DNA of 64,000 bases from NCBI RefSeq assembly GCF_023100805.1, contig NZ_CP095855.1:6613001-6677000 (forward strand), written 5' to 3'. The translations under genes and the position numbers were made by a program. Of the stretch, positions 26,201 through 34,484 are shown piece by piece. The DNA is from Chitinophaga filiformis. Lineage in GTDB: Bacteria > Bacteroidota > Bacteroidia > Chitinophagales > Chitinophagaceae. The notes beneath the pieces were generated by a model. It made no database searches. It worked only from the letters and a program-made list of their open reading frames with translations, and was not told where the DNA came from. Numbering within the stretch: position 1 is the stretch's first letter; every line of letters begins with the position of its first letter.

Positions 26201-26677
26201 TATACCCTGACCGGGTCTGTAGACGGTAATACCTGGCTGCCTATTGCGACGAAGACCAATATGCCTTCCGGCAACAGAACGGATATCATAGACAACCTGA
26301 ATGCCAGTTACCGCTATATCCGTATGACCGGTACCGCCAGAAATACACAATGGGGATATTCTATCTACGAGTTTGAGGTATGTGGCACTGCCGGCGCTGC
26401 AACTGCTCTTGCAATATCCGGCCCCTCGCTGGCAATGAAAGCTGGCGGTACAAACGCTCAACAGGCATTCCTCTATCCGAATCCTGCTAAAAACTGGGTG
26501 AAGATACAGTCTGAAGGCAGTGGTCTGTTCTCGATAAGTGACCTGACGGGCAGAGTGATAAAGCATGGAAAACTGGAGGCAGGCGCCAATGTAATCAATA
26601 TCGGTAGTATACCTGATGGTGTTTACTTTGTTAAGTTCAATGCGCAGGTTTTCAAATTAGTGATCTCCAACAGGTAG
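23261..26677 (+). CDS. Secreted GH81 endo-beta-1,3-glucanase with discoidin-type CBMs and T9SS domain
   Basis: An 1138-residue secreted enzyme. Signal peptide to about residue 21 (ELHAQ), the GH81 entry motif KPIPTNDWWTDL (70-81), an N-terminal beta-sandwich, and the (alpha/alpha)6 catalytic part with YGGDTYWGGKDLV, FTDNHFHYGY (candidate acid Asp588) and NNQESTSEAMQSW (candidate base Glu662 and the following Glu666). A C-terminal F5/8 type C (CBM32-like) domain spans about 920-1050 and a T9SS type A sorting domain about 1066-1138 (FLYPNPAKNWVKI, VYFVKFNAQVFKLVI). Between 215 and 362 a second F5/8 type C-like sequence is nested inside the N-terminal sandwich and looks circularly permuted. It cleaves beta-1,3-glucan of fungal walls. 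Confidence 0.93.
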   Translation: MKSLYLSALLLAASALELHAQTPVPVGAGSYASFPPATENTVDNNKDGLGDLYQFVYDRPIYVAADKLNKPIPTNDWWTDLVVSQYGGMMWAYPLAADPEDYGVKMYYPNSFVADGSNIAYGGSMMIRAAGYTPSRAIAKDWSDWGVVMSLPDSVHNRNMDVTMVHGIPFMWLETQGINPEFSFEKGASYLTQSGAAVQFPTTGSFVIQTDGRYFGVHLNGSNTAALQGQQYVSIDLGTVQSITKVKLNWETAFAKGYSIQVSGNGSTWSTVASEANGNGGLDSLSINTTARYVKLALAEKGTIYAYSLWEMEVYNGNTLLSGNKPVEVSSVQGAFTGNNVNDGNTGTRWASDGNQAERLVLNTNNGNAYFVISALPSPADLGTYENYAFNKPSNTTVTYDYDAALGKVYVNWNITTVNLKGQTAGNTIQGFLPHLYQNAANNIAFTAVNYVTPRGSMKTAIGKSFSFTYDFNGILPTYNAPYRNAADANPYDANVLFDLLTRFAKKQGYGGDTYWGGKDLVNYAKYTLMAKELNHQAYQSLKAKTREALVNWLTYTPGEQEKFFARYDRWGAIVGFNESYGSSEFTDNHFHYGYLIYACALYGMTDPDFLTQYGPMIKLVAKQYANWDKTDNFLPSFRTFDPWIGHSYAGGTSSSTGNNQESTSEAMQSWIGLFLLGDMLNDEAIRDAGAFGYISESYATLEYWFDWKNRNLPPVYPHNVVGILSNQGFAYGTYFSASPVHIHGIQYLPVNPGFKYLARDTAWARREYNDMLAESAAIDGHTNETQFGDDWAHVALGFKYLSDPKYAAAFMANNLLLPVTDNRYVMDYEVAGMTYFYTHANQNLGYFSFNFRTNFPSSSVFEKNGAFSYAVAYNPGASARTCNVYNNAGVVVASFNVPARTLVTYPTLPANGQQPSGCYGLLPSTATASSGNAAAAIDGNPGSRWESAFTDPQQLTVDLGVVSAVNKITITWEVANAKDYTLTGSVDGNTWLPIATKTNMPSGNRTDIIDNLNASYRYIRMTGTARNTQWGYSIYEFEVCGTAGAATALAISGPSLAMKAGGTNAQQAFLYPNPAKNWVKIQSEGSGLFSISDLTGRVIKHGKLEAGANVINIGSIPDGVYFVKFNAQVFKLVISNR

Positions 26678-26696
26678 ATCCTGCTGATAATAAAAC

Positions 26697-26767
26697 AGGC
26701 TGTCCTCCCTGTGAAGTGCCCCAAAAGTCAGACTCTTTTGGGGCTTCACCTTAAAGGAGGACAGCCT
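26697..26767. terminator. Nested two-stem terminator between GH81 and the caspase gene
   Basis: Outer stem AGGCTGTCCTCC (26697-26708) with GGAGGACAGCCT (26756-26767); inner stem GTGAAG/TG-bulge/CCCCAAAAG (26711-26727) with CTTTTGGGGCTTCAC (26734-26748). On the plus strand TCTTTTATT follows. It separates convergent genes. Confidence 0.75.
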
Positions 26768-26794
26768 TCTTTTATTCTGAACGGATAGTTACAA

Positions 26795-29700
26795 TCAGGA
26801 GCGGGCAGACATTACCGGCGCTTCCGCAAATGGCTTAAGATCAGCTTTCAGCTGCTCGATGACATCCACAAATTTGTCGGCCACCAGCTTGAAGCCTGCA
26901 TTGGTAGGATGTATTTCATCATACCAGCTGCCCCGGTCTACGATCTCCCTTACATTGATGTAATAAACCACTCCAGGGAAAGCTGCGGTGACTTTTTCCA
27001 GGCGTTTGTTGAATTCATCTACCATAAAACGGATCAGGGATTCTCTCACCGCCTGCTGATGAATATTCTTCCGGATCATGTACTTACCCAGCCAGCTGGT
27101 CTTACGGGGATAGAGGTCTGTATCGACCGGTATGATATAATCGTAACTATGCACCAGCATACGCAGGTTAGGAAACCTGTTATGCAGCTCAGTGAACATA
27201 TCGGTATACCACGTTTCCAGGCGGTCCAGTTTATCGAAGAAGGTCTTATTAAGATAGCGTGCCGGCGTCATATCGTCTTCTGCGGGCGTATCGCGCAAAG
27301 AACCCTGGAACTGCTCTCCCAGTATATCATTACCGCCACCGCTGACCAGGAAGATCTGCGCTTCCTCCTCTTTGATCCCTTTCAGGTATTCCCGGTCCTT
27401 CATGTAGTTCTCCAGCGTATCTCCTGCTTCAGCAAAGCTGCGGATCGCATAGAGCTTGTACAGATGGTCAATGGTATCGAGCACACGGATAGGATACTGG
27501 AACCAGGAATCCCCTTCTGCAACGATCCTTAACCTGTTTGTTTCTTTCAGGCGTCTGTATAATCTCCTGCGCTGCCGGCTCTCTATTGCGTTGGCTGCCC
27601 ACAGTACCACATCTCCCCAGAGCCCTTTTTCACCTTCCGGGACCTTGATCTCCGGTTTCAGCTTCAGGCGGGTAGGTTGCCCGTTTTCGTCCGTTACCAG
27701 ATCATAATACAGTCCGGCGGCATAATAAGCCGTCTCGTCGTATTCCATCAGTTCCCTGAGCGTTTTACGGTCTATGTTGTTGAAATCCGGGTTGTTGAAG
27801 ACGAGGTATAAGGTCTGGGTGATCCAGCCTTTAAATTCTGCTGGAGTATCATTATCGTCCATGACTGCCGCCCTGGCAATCTCGGTTCGGCCCCTTACCA
27901 ATCCCTTTTCGCGATCGGCCAGCACATAAGGAGCCGCCAGGTTACCCAGGGAAAGCGCCTTTACATTGAACTCGTCTGTACTGACAATAAGCTTCAGCGT
28001 TTCCATGCTTAATGGCCAGTTATATTCCCTTACGAAATCGTCCTGGCGTATAATGATCCTGTCTTTGCCTTTCCGGGCCAGCACAATCTCTTTTCCAGGA
28101 TCCAGCAGCCAGGGTGATTGTGACAGGTAATCGAGGTAACTGCTGAACTGGATACCCAGGTACAGGGCCGCTACATATACCGGCTGTTGTGTAGTATTGG
28201 TGAGCTTTATTTCCATGGCGCCGTTCCAGCCGCCCTGACCAGGCTCAAAATCAAAGGTGGCGGTTCCGCTACCGGTGTTGATGCTTTTCCTGCTGTCATC
28301 AGGATAGATCCTGGTAACATCTATCTGTACCGGCTTTTCAGGGAAGCCTTCGGGGATAACGCTGTTCTGCAGCTGCCTGATAAAGTGCCACTGAGAGATG
28401 TGTTTCAGGGTTTCCACCAGTTCAACATCGCCCTTCTCTTTTGTCAGATCCAGCGGGCGCACTACCGGCCGGTAAGGATCATTGGCCCGGGTAATCACCG
28501 CTTCACCTGCCCTGATATGTAGTGTATAGTCGGCAGTGTGGCCATTTTCCGCAACACCCGACTGGAATTCAAAATGACCTCCAGCCTTGCTCTCAATATC
28601 GTCCAGCAGCCGGGCCATTTCTGCAGGATTGCCGTTGCTGTTGTTTAGCTCCAGCAATATTTTCCCACTCATCAGTCCCTCTGCAAATACCTTATGGGCT
28701 TTAGCCTGGTCGGGCGCGCCGTCAATGGTAATGCCACTGTAGTCAATGAACACACTGTCTATGCCGGCATTCCATTTCTGGCTGGCATCAGTGGCATTTA
28801 CAATAGTCAGCTTCGTGTTTTTATCCACACCATGGATAGCTCCTATATTCAGCTGCCAGCCATTTTTACCGTAAGTAGCTTCAGCAATGGTGACATTGTC
28901 GCTAAGGCTGCGATTCAGGAAACCGGTATAGAGCAGCCTGTCAGTATCGCCTGATACATAGATGCGTGGCGTCTGTTCAAAACTGAAACGCAGGTACTGC
29001 CTGATCCTGCTACCCAGGTCGTTGTAGGAAACATTGCCTGTGCAGGCGTCCAGAGCGCCCAGCAGTTTTTTGGTGAATACCCCTTCCCCGTTCACTTCAA
29101 CGGCAGACTGATTACTTTCGCAGGCAGCCATCTGGATATGGACGCCCTCAGGCAGGAATTCGTCCACCTTCTTGTCTTTGATGTCTTCTTCTTTGATCTC
29201 AGTACTGAACACGAATTCGCTCCATTCACGTTGCGGGAAAGCGCCGGAGTAACGTGTTTTGTCGTAGATCATGCGTTTGATCACCTTGTCTTTGCTGAAG
29301 GCGGCATTGATCAGCTGACCACGGGTATTATCGCCGGAGTGACAGCAGTCGAAGATCACGACGATGTGCGCGCCCGTCTTTTCATACAGTTTAGCGATCA
29401 TGTAGCGCAGCTCCTTGTCTGTCAGCAGGAACTCAGCTGCTTTGCTGGTCCCGCCGTCGTAACACACGATACATTCCAGTTTGCCGTCTGTCTCATCCCA
29501 CAGCGGAGCGGCGTCTTCCTGTGTGCCATGACCTGAAAAATAGAACAGGATAGTATCTTCTTTCTTTGCCCGTCCCAGGTGCTCTTCAAATGCTTTCACC
29601 ACATTGGACCTTGTTACCTCAGCGTCTGTTATCTTTTTGATCTTACAATCAAACACTGTACGGTTCTTCAGGTAGTCTTCCACCTGCTGCAGGTCGTGCA

Positions 29701-30748
29701 GGCAACCGCTTAGTTTACGCACCTGGTCATATTCGTTGATACCTGCCAGCAGGGCATATACTTTTCCACTGGAGGGCGCCAGCTCTTTTGCGGTACCGTC
29801 TTCATAGTCGTTGGGATTATATCCTTCATTGTCAGTTGCTTCGGGTGCACCTTCTTCACTACTGCTCTCATCAACAAACTGCGCAGCGATACCGCCTTCG
29901 GTGGTCAGTCCGATAGACAGTTCACGGGAGGCAAAGTTCAATGAACGTACAGTAGCTACCGGGGTAAATTCAGTAGCAGTAACCCCATTGATCAGGGTGT
30001 CCCAGTCAAAGGCAGGCCCGATGTCCCATTTACCGGAGGGGCGGTAATTGATGTGAGACACGATGCCTTTGAACGTCAGTACTTCATCGGTCGTTATGTA
30101 TCTTTTATCTTCCGGCAGGAACTGGCGGGGAATATTATATTTAGCGGTCAGATACCTGAGCAGGATGATCGTGCTTTCGATCTGTTCCTGTGTATAGGAA
30201 GCATAATAGGATTGCTCCCTGAAAGGTTTGTCGATCTTCAGGTAAGCGGCGGTATTGCTTAATGAACAATACTCGTCAACGGGGCCGGGCTTACCATTTT
30301 GGGGCGCACGTGAGTAAATGGTTTCCAAATTCCCGTCGCGGGGAACGAGATACGCGTAATTAGAAAGCTCGATGCCGATAGTGACCTTATCCTGCGCATT
30401 GTTTGTACCCTGATTTCCAAGTCCGGGCCCCAGATGGCCTGACCAGTTACCTGAAGGGAATAACTGGTAGATGGTGCCATCCCTGGCAATGACAAAAGGT
30501 ACGGAGACGTGTCTTCCCTGGGTGGTCAGGCTCTGCATATCGGACTTCAGATTGCCGGCCGTAAAATGTAGTACTATCCTTTCCTTCGTATGCGTGTCCG
30601 GATAGAAATAATTGCTGCGGTCTGGCTTGTACAATTGTCCTTTAAGGATCAGCTGTTCATCAGGAACCTGCAGGGAAAATGGCGTCAGGAATGGAGCCGC
30701 TTCACTCCTGAAACGAGCTTCGATCTGGGGTAAAGAATCGTATCTCAT
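26795..30748 (-). CDS. Amidase-caspase-SGNH multidomain enzyme
   Basis: A 1317-residue protein with three hydrolase modules. Residues 40-250: Amidase_2/AmpD-like N-acetylmuramoyl-L-alanine amidase (candidate zinc ligands His61 in HFTAG, His232 in SHINYRPSGKWD and Asp242). Residues 328-605: caspase/metacaspase-like peptidase with FYFSGHGTQ (His407) and FDCCHSG (Cys469). Residues 1072-1300: SGNH hydrolase with EGDSW (Ser1081), GGGND (Asn1140) and YDEIHP (Asp1277, His1280). The 605-1070 linker is beta-rich with no recognised family. No signal peptide or membrane segment is visible, so it should be cytoplasmic unless exported by an unusual route. The start is ATG 30748. All three active sites appear intact. 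Its purpose is unknown; a defence or cell-lysis role is possible. Confidence 0.9.
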   Translation of the reverse strand: MRYDSLPQIEARFRSEAAPFLTPFSLQVPDEQLILKGQLYKPDRSNYFYPDTHTKERIVLHFTAGNLKSDMQSLTTQGRHVSVPFVIARDGTIYQLFPSGNWSGHLGPGLGNQGTNNAQDKVTIGIELSNYAYLVPRDGNLETIYSRAPQNGKPGPVDEYCSLSNTAAYLKIDKPFREQSYYASYTQEQIESTIILLRYLTAKYNIPRQFLPEDKRYITTDEVLTFKGIVSHINYRPSGKWDIGPAFDWDTLINGVTATEFTPVATVRSLNFASRELSIGLTTEGGIAAQFVDESSSEEGAPEATDNEGYNPNDYEDGTAKELAPSSGKVYALLAGINEYDQVRKLSGCLHDLQQVEDYLKNRTVFDCKIKKITDAEVTRSNVVKAFEEHLGRAKKEDTILFYFSGHGTQEDAAPLWDETDGKLECIVCYDGGTSKAAEFLLTDKELRYMIAKLYEKTGAHIVVIFDCCHSGDNTRGQLINAAFSKDKVIKRMIYDKTRYSGAFPQREWSEFVFSTEIKEEDIKDKKVDEFLPEGVHIQMAACESNQSAVEVNGEGVFTKKLLGALDACTGNVSYNDLGSRIRQYLRFSFEQTPRIYVSGDTDRLLYTGFLNRSLSDNVTIAEATYGKNGWQLNIGAIHGVDKNTKLTIVNATDASQKWNAGIDSVFIDYSGITIDGAPDQAKAHKVFAEGLMSGKILLELNNSNGNPAEMARLLDDIESKAGGHFEFQSGVAENGHTADYTLHIRAGEAVITRANDPYRPVVRPLDLTKEKGDVELVETLKHISQWHFIRQLQNSVIPEGFPEKPVQIDVTRIYPDDSRKSINTGSGTATFDFEPGQGGWNGAMEIKLTNTTQQPVYVAALYLGIQFSSYLDYLSQSPWLLDPGKEIVLARKGKDRIIIRQDDFVREYNWPLSMETLKLIVSTDEFNVKALSLGNLAAPYVLADREKGLVRGRTEIARAAVMDDNDTPAEFKGWITQTLYLVFNNPDFNNIDRKTLRELMEYDETAYYAAGLYYDLVTDENGQPTRLKLKPEIKVPEGEKGLWGDVVLWAANAIESRQRRRLYRRLKETNRLRIVAEGDSWFQYPIRVLDTIDHLYKLYAIRSFAEAGDTLENYMKDREYLKGIKEEEAQIFLVSGGGNDILGEQFQGSLRDTPAEDDMTPARYLNKTFFDKLDRLETWYTDMFTELHNRFPNLRMLVHSYDYIIPVDTDLYPRKTSWLGKYMIRKNIHQQAVRESLIRFMVDEFNKRLEKVTAAFPGVVYYINVREIVDRGSWYDEIHPTNAGFKLVADKFVDVIEQLKADLKPFAEAPVMSARS

Positions 30749-31134
30749 GTAGAGTCTGAATTTAAATATTGGGGTATTAATAAAATCAGTTGATGGTACT
30801 TATCTCAGGCTATTGCGCCGTGTAACGTGTGATGTTTTAAATAAACGATTTTTCAATTTAGCAACAAACTGCGTTGTCTATTCCCAAATGTATGAAATTA
30901 AGTTCATAATCAGCACCTTACCATCATTTTCCACGATTCGCCTATGGCCGGGCTTGTATATTTATTTACCCCCTTTTTATCTACAAGTCTACAGTAACAT
31001 ACCATTTCATTTCAATAGTTAAATATTCCGGAGGTATAATGATTTGGTATATAACAATATTGACCTAACAACTCAAATAAGCAGGATTTTAGTGATAAGG
31101 GATATTTATTAATTCCTCTTTAAAATTCTCAGTC
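30749..31134. other. Intergenic gap between divergent genes
   Basis: AT-rich and without a credible gene. On the minus strand TACATTTG (30892-30885) fits the -7 consensus and could drive the amidase-caspase-SGNH gene from about 130 bp upstream. I see no clear operator. Confidence 0.4.
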
Positions 31135-31374
31135 ATGAAAAAGCATCTTGTAACACTCAGCCTGCTCATCGCATCTGGTGTGTTTGTTTATTTCCAAAGC
31201 CTGCCTGCCCCATCTTTTGCTGCCAGGACTGGTACGGATAAATCATACACTACTTATAACGATCAATTCAGACAGGACACCACGCCTCGTTCTGACACTT
31301 CCAAATATAAGATGAAGATGAAGCATAAAATGAAGAAAGACAGTACCTGGCGTAAAGACAGCATTCCCCAGTAA
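31135..31374 (+). CDS. Small exported Lys/Met-rich protein
   Basis: A 79-residue protein with a signal peptide (residues 1-29, SFAARTG) and a very basic C-terminal tail in which Lys, Met and Asp alternate (SKYKMKMKHKMKKDSTWRKD in part). Similar short secreted Lys-rich proteins occur in Bacteroidota without known function; the Met/His content could bind metal, but that is speculation. A strong terminator follows at 31389-31420, supporting a separate small transcription unit. Confidence 0.65.
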   Translation: MKKHLVTLSLLIASGVFVYFQSLPAPSFAARTGTDKSYTTYNDQFRQDTTPRSDTSKYKMKMKHKMKKDSTWRKDSIPQ

Positions 31375-31388
31375 GACCAGACCAATAT

Positions 31389-31420
31389 AAAGCCTTTTGC
31401 CCTGTGCAGAAGGCTTTTTT
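31389..31420 (+). terminator. Rho-independent terminator
   Basis: AAAGCCTTTTGC pairs with GCAGAAGGCTTT (one G-T wobble) around a 5-nt loop and is followed by a run of T. It terminates the small exported-protein gene. Confidence 0.85.
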
Positions 31421-31507
31421 GCTTTATCACTTATCCTGTGCGTTTCGTCACATTTGTCCCATCTGCATCGCGTTCTTCCTTAGTATTGCGATCAAATCGA
31501 CACCACT

Positions 31508-33040
31508 ATGAGACGCATATTTTTCCTCTCTGTCATCGTGCTGAGCGGGACATTTTCCTTAGCACAGAACAGGCTCGGGAATCTGAATACCTTTTTTAAC
31601 AACATTGCGAGAGAGGAAAACATGAACGGGAATATATTCCTGGCTGAGAACGGACGGCCCGTTTATGTAAGGTCTTTCGGTTATGCAGACTTTCCGTCCG
31701 CCACCCAAAATGACATCAACGTACGCTATAACCTGGCTTCCATATCTAAAATTTTCACATCGACAGCTATTCTCCAGTTAAAGGAAAAAGGAATGCTCCG
31801 GTTAGAAGATACCTTTCAGCATTACTTCCCGGCATTCCCATATTCTGGTATTACGATCAGGCATTTGCTGACGCACACTTCCGGCCTGCCTGACCTGGAA
31901 CTGTATGAGCCCCTTGTAAAACAGTTTCCGGATACCATTATTACGAATGAGATTATTATTCCCACACTGGTAAAGGAAGGCAAAGCACTGTATTTCCAGC
32001 CAGGCGATAAATTCAGTTACTGCAATGTAAACTATTGCCTGCTGGCTATGCTGGTGGAAAAGCTCAGCGGCCTCTCGTACAGCGCATATCTTCAGCAATA
32101 TATTTTTGGGCCGGCCAGGATGTTGCTGACCTATTGTGTAAAGACATCCTATCAGCAATCACAGCGGGGAATAGCCACGCCGAATGTATGGGCCGCGTAC
32201 TATGACACAACGTACACGCCTGTTTTCCAGGTACAACGTTATCGCTATACCAGTTACAATAACAGCGCCCCTGCGGGTGCATCCAATATCATCACCAATA
32301 CCAGCGATCTGCAACGGTTTGACCGGGCTTTCTTCGACGGCAAATTATTAAGTGCTGCCTCCATAGCAGAAGCATTGACACCTGTCCGCCTCAATAGTGG
32401 TGAAATTTACTGGGACCATATGGATACCATGCTGGGGGAAGGCAAAGGCAGTTACGGCCTTGGCTGGGAGATCTTTGAGCAACCCGGATATGGGAGATCT
32501 GTGGGACATGGCGGCTTCCAGTTTGGCTTAGCCACCTTTTATTTCAGGAACATTGACAGGAAGCAAACCATTATAGCATTCGATAATGTTGCAGGGCCAG
32601 CCTTCGGAAATGTAATTACATCGGCCTTCTACATCATGAATCATCAGCCGCCCTTACAGCTGAAAATAAAGTCGTCCCTTGTGAGGTTGTTTGCGCGTAC
32701 CATGGTAGGGTACGGTGTGGATGAAGCCCGGAACTGTCTTACTTTACTAAAAAGCGACACCGCTAAATACTATCTCAGCGAACAGGAGATGAACCAGCTG
32801 GGCTATGAGTTGTTGTACTTCTCTTCATTCCCTGACCATTTGCAATTTGCAATAGCCACCTTTAAGATCAATATGCAGCTGTTTCCCGAAAGCTATAACA
32901 CATACGACAGTTATGCGGAAGCGCTTGCACAGGCGGGCAAAAAACAGGAAGCCATCCTTATGTATCAGAAGTCCATTGCGTTAAACCCGGACAACCAGGG
33001 CGGCATAAAAGCGTTGAAACAGTTACTCAGCCAGCTGTAG
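31508..33040 (+). CDS. Exported serine hydrolase (beta-lactamase/PBP-like) with TPR tail
   Basis: A 510-residue exported protein. Signal peptide to about residue 20 (SLAQN), then a class C beta-lactamase-like/DD-peptidase fold: Ser78-x-x-Lys81 in LASISKIF, the second motif Tyr171-Cys-Asn173 in FSYCNVNYC, and HGGFQFG as the third. The final about 80 residues form a TPR-like segment (YDSYAEALAQAGKKQEAILMYQKSIALNPDN). Such serine hydrolases act in the periplasm on peptides, esters or cell-wall fragments; this one is unlikely to confer beta-lactam resistance on sequence grounds alone. It converges with the lipoprotein gene at 33102 across a strong hairpin. Confidence 0.9.
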   Translation: MRRIFFLSVIVLSGTFSLAQNRLGNLNTFFNNIAREENMNGNIFLAENGRPVYVRSFGYADFPSATQNDINVRYNLASISKIFTSTAILQLKEKGMLRLEDTFQHYFPAFPYSGITIRHLLTHTSGLPDLELYEPLVKQFPDTIITNEIIIPTLVKEGKALYFQPGDKFSYCNVNYCLLAMLVEKLSGLSYSAYLQQYIFGPARMLLTYCVKTSYQQSQRGIATPNVWAAYYDTTYTPVFQVQRYRYTSYNNSAPAGASNIITNTSDLQRFDRAFFDGKLLSAASIAEALTPVRLNSGEIYWDHMDTMLGEGKGSYGLGWEIFEQPGYGRSVGHGGFQFGLATFYFRNIDRKQTIIAFDNVAGPAFGNVITSAFYIMNHQPPLQLKIKSSLVRLFARTMVGYGVDEARNCLTLLKSDTAKYYLSEQEMNQLGYELLYFSSFPDHLQFAIATFKINMQLFPESYNTYDSYAEALAQAGKKQEAILMYQKSIALNPDNQGGIKALKQLLSQL

Positions 33041-33062
33041 CGACTTATCCGTCCTGTTATGT

Positions 33063-33094
33063 AAATAGTGTGGCTTTACACAGCCACACTATTT
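33063..33094. terminator. Bidirectional terminator
   Basis: AAATAGTGTGGCT (33063-33075) pairs perfectly with AGCCACACTATTT (33082-33094) around a 6-nt loop; T-rich sequence follows on the plus strand. It separates genes ending at 33040 (+) and 33102 (-). Confidence 0.8.
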
Positions 33095-33101
33095 GTTTTT
33101 A

Positions 33102-34193
33102 TTACCTGTTATTCAATTCTGCTATCATTGCCAAAAGATCGCTACCTGACACAGGTTGCAGATCAAAGGACACAGGAGAATAGTTTGCACCCGGCGCAGG
33201 TGCGTCAATTACCACATCTTTCAATTCAGCATAGAACTGCCCGTTGAGTGCTGTAATGGCCAGGAACGTGCCCTCCTGTCCTACCGGAACAACATTCTGA
33301 TAACTCAGGAAGCCTTTGAAACCATCAGGGGCATCCAGGATGAGATTATAGAACTTGATAACGGAATTGATGTTCCTGGGTTTGAAGAAGAGCATGCTTG
33401 GCTGCTCAGGAGAAGAGCCCGGGGTCTCGTTATTGAACACATTAAAATATCCCAGTACGGTTGTTCTTGGTCCGCTAACCGTGTTAAAGGCATCGCAGTT
33501 GCTCCAGGTAAGCAGGTCTGTCAGCTGGAAATCGAGCGTGCCTGTGGATGGGTTAAACAATGCATAGCTGGGCGTCTGTGACCAATCAACGCCGGGATTC
33601 TCTGAAACAGCCTGCGCTACAGTAATGGGCTGATTCCGGTAATCAAAACCATCGAAAGTTTGCAGCACGCTGGTGTCGCCATCCCACATGGGGACACCGT
33701 TCCCCGGACGGTATTCTCCCCTGGGCACTACCCTTACTGTAATGGGGGTTGCCAGGGTCAGGTCAGCACCGGCTTCGGTAGCGCGTACAAAGTATTCACC
33801 AAAGGAAAGCAGGTAATCGCCGGCATTGGCGGTAGGTTTGTCTGCCAGCACAAAATCTTTCGGGGTCAGTACTTCCCTGATGGCAACAGTCACCAGGCCG
33901 GCCGGGAATGAACCATCCCGTCTGCGGAAAGCGCCCGCAGGGATGATGTATTTGCTGCCATTTCGGGTCGTAATGGTACTGTTCTCGCGGGACTGAACAG
34001 TGAAAAACTGGGTTTGGGGAGCCTCTTTTTTAAAGAGATCGGCCAGCAACAAAGCATCCTTACTGGGAGCAGGTGCTACAGCAGTGTTCTTGTTTAACTT
34101 CAGTTTTTGTTCTGCAGATTGTTTTTTACAGGCAGTAAAAACAGCAGCGATGGTTATTAGCAAAGCGAGTGCTTTGGCTGAAAGGGCTTTCAT
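33102..34193 (-). CDS. Hypothetical surface or periplasmic lipoprotein
   Basis: A 363-residue lipoprotein: signal peptide with lipobox VFTAC (Cys22) and a Lys-rich linker (KKQSAEQKLKLNKN). The mature protein is beta-rich with a repeated TxxNGSKYIIPAGAF-type strand, as found in Bacteroidota cell-surface lipoproteins with carboxypeptidase-regulatory-like folds. No enzymatic motif is visible. Its 291-bp upstream gap contains a short hairpin, GCGACAT-GAA-ATGTCGC, at 34280-34296, which could be a regulatory site. It has no obvious partner gene. Confidence 0.75.
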   Translation of the reverse strand: MKALSAKALALLITIAAVFTACKKQSAEQKLKLNKNTAVAPAPSKDALLLADLFKKEAPQTQFFTVQSRENSTITTRNGSKYIIPAGAFRRRDGSFPAGLVTVAIREVLTPKDFVLADKPTANAGDYLLSFGEYFVRATEAGADLTLATPITVRVVPRGEYRPGNGVPMWDGDTSVLQTFDGFDYRNQPITVAQAVSENPGVDWSQTPSYALFNPSTGTLDFQLTDLLTWSNCDAFNTVSGPRTTVLGYFNVFNNETPGSSPEQPSMLFFKPRNINSVIKFYNLILDAPDGFKGFLSYQNVVPVGQEGTFLAITALNGQFYAELKDVVIDAPAPGANYSPVSFDLQPVSGSDLLAMIAELNNR

Positions 34194-34484
34194 ATTTATT
34201 GGTTTTGATTAGGAAATTTTCAGGGTATATTTTCTGCCGCTATGTATAGGTGGTGTGTCTTTGTACAATAATACATACAGCGACATGAAATGTCGCCGCA
34301 GCGGATAACACAAAAGCATCCGCGGGAAATAATGGGTCAATAAACATTACGGCAGGCCTGCCTTGTAAGCAAAGCCATTGACGACATCAGTCAATTCCTG
34401 CCACAGGTATCCTCATAAGAGGGGCAACTATCCGGGTTTGGATACAAACGCATCACAGATCATTCATCTAACTTCCGGACCTGG

